Of a stretch of 36,863 bases of DNA, positions 36,851 to 36,863 are shown piece by piece. Positions within the stretch are counted from its first letter, which is position 1; each line of letters begins with the position of its first letter. The notes beneath the pieces are model-generated. The model ran no database searches. It saw only the letters and a program-made list of their open reading frames with translations, and was not told the DNA's origin. Made by a program: the position numbers and the translations under genes. The DNA comes from Flavobacteriaceae bacterium (GTDB taxonomy: Bacteria; Bacteroidota; Bacteroidia; Flavobacteriales; Flavobacteriaceae): positions 1 to 36,863 of the forward strand of contig CANEZU010000003.1 of the NCBI GenBank assembly GCA_947444255.1, written 5' to 3'.

Positions 36851-36863
36851 AAAGCAAATATAG

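Overview
This AT-rich window looks like a Bacteroidetes (Flavobacterium-like) chromosome segment. That assignment is inference from protein families, a T9SS sorting domain and TAnnTTTG promoter boxes. Most of the window is core and housekeeping genes. From left to right it holds: the 3' part of a T9SS-secreted protein built from 264-bp Ig-like tandem repeats; a dTDP-rhamnose block (rfbA/C/D) with a chain-length-determinant-like protein; an uncharacterised DUF6909-like protein; a GH3-family protein; an M23 peptidase; TatA; Tex; a CDF transporter; rpiB; a ~660-bp extremely AT-rich non-coding gap; DUF2007; rnr; a GIN-domain protein; LysE; tRNA-Cys(GCA); folB; glnS; a YtxH/holin-like trio; an SPFH protein; an outer-membrane barrel; gltX; DUF4175; ybeY; mnmG; a lipoprotein; a methyltransferase; an OmpH-like protein; a Pif1-like helicase with a C-terminal HTH; DoxX; and holB. 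The most interesting signal is a candidate replication-origin/segregation neighbourhood. The gap at 12.7-13.3 kb contains repeated TGTTAATAGCT motifs and DnaA-box-like 9-mers, and gene orientation flips around it. About 15-17 kb away, three copies of the parS-like 16-mer TGTTTCACGTGGAAC(A/G) flank mnmG, and two of them overlap coding sequence as the peptide MFHVE. I found no CRISPR array, prophage, transposon or recognisable defence system.
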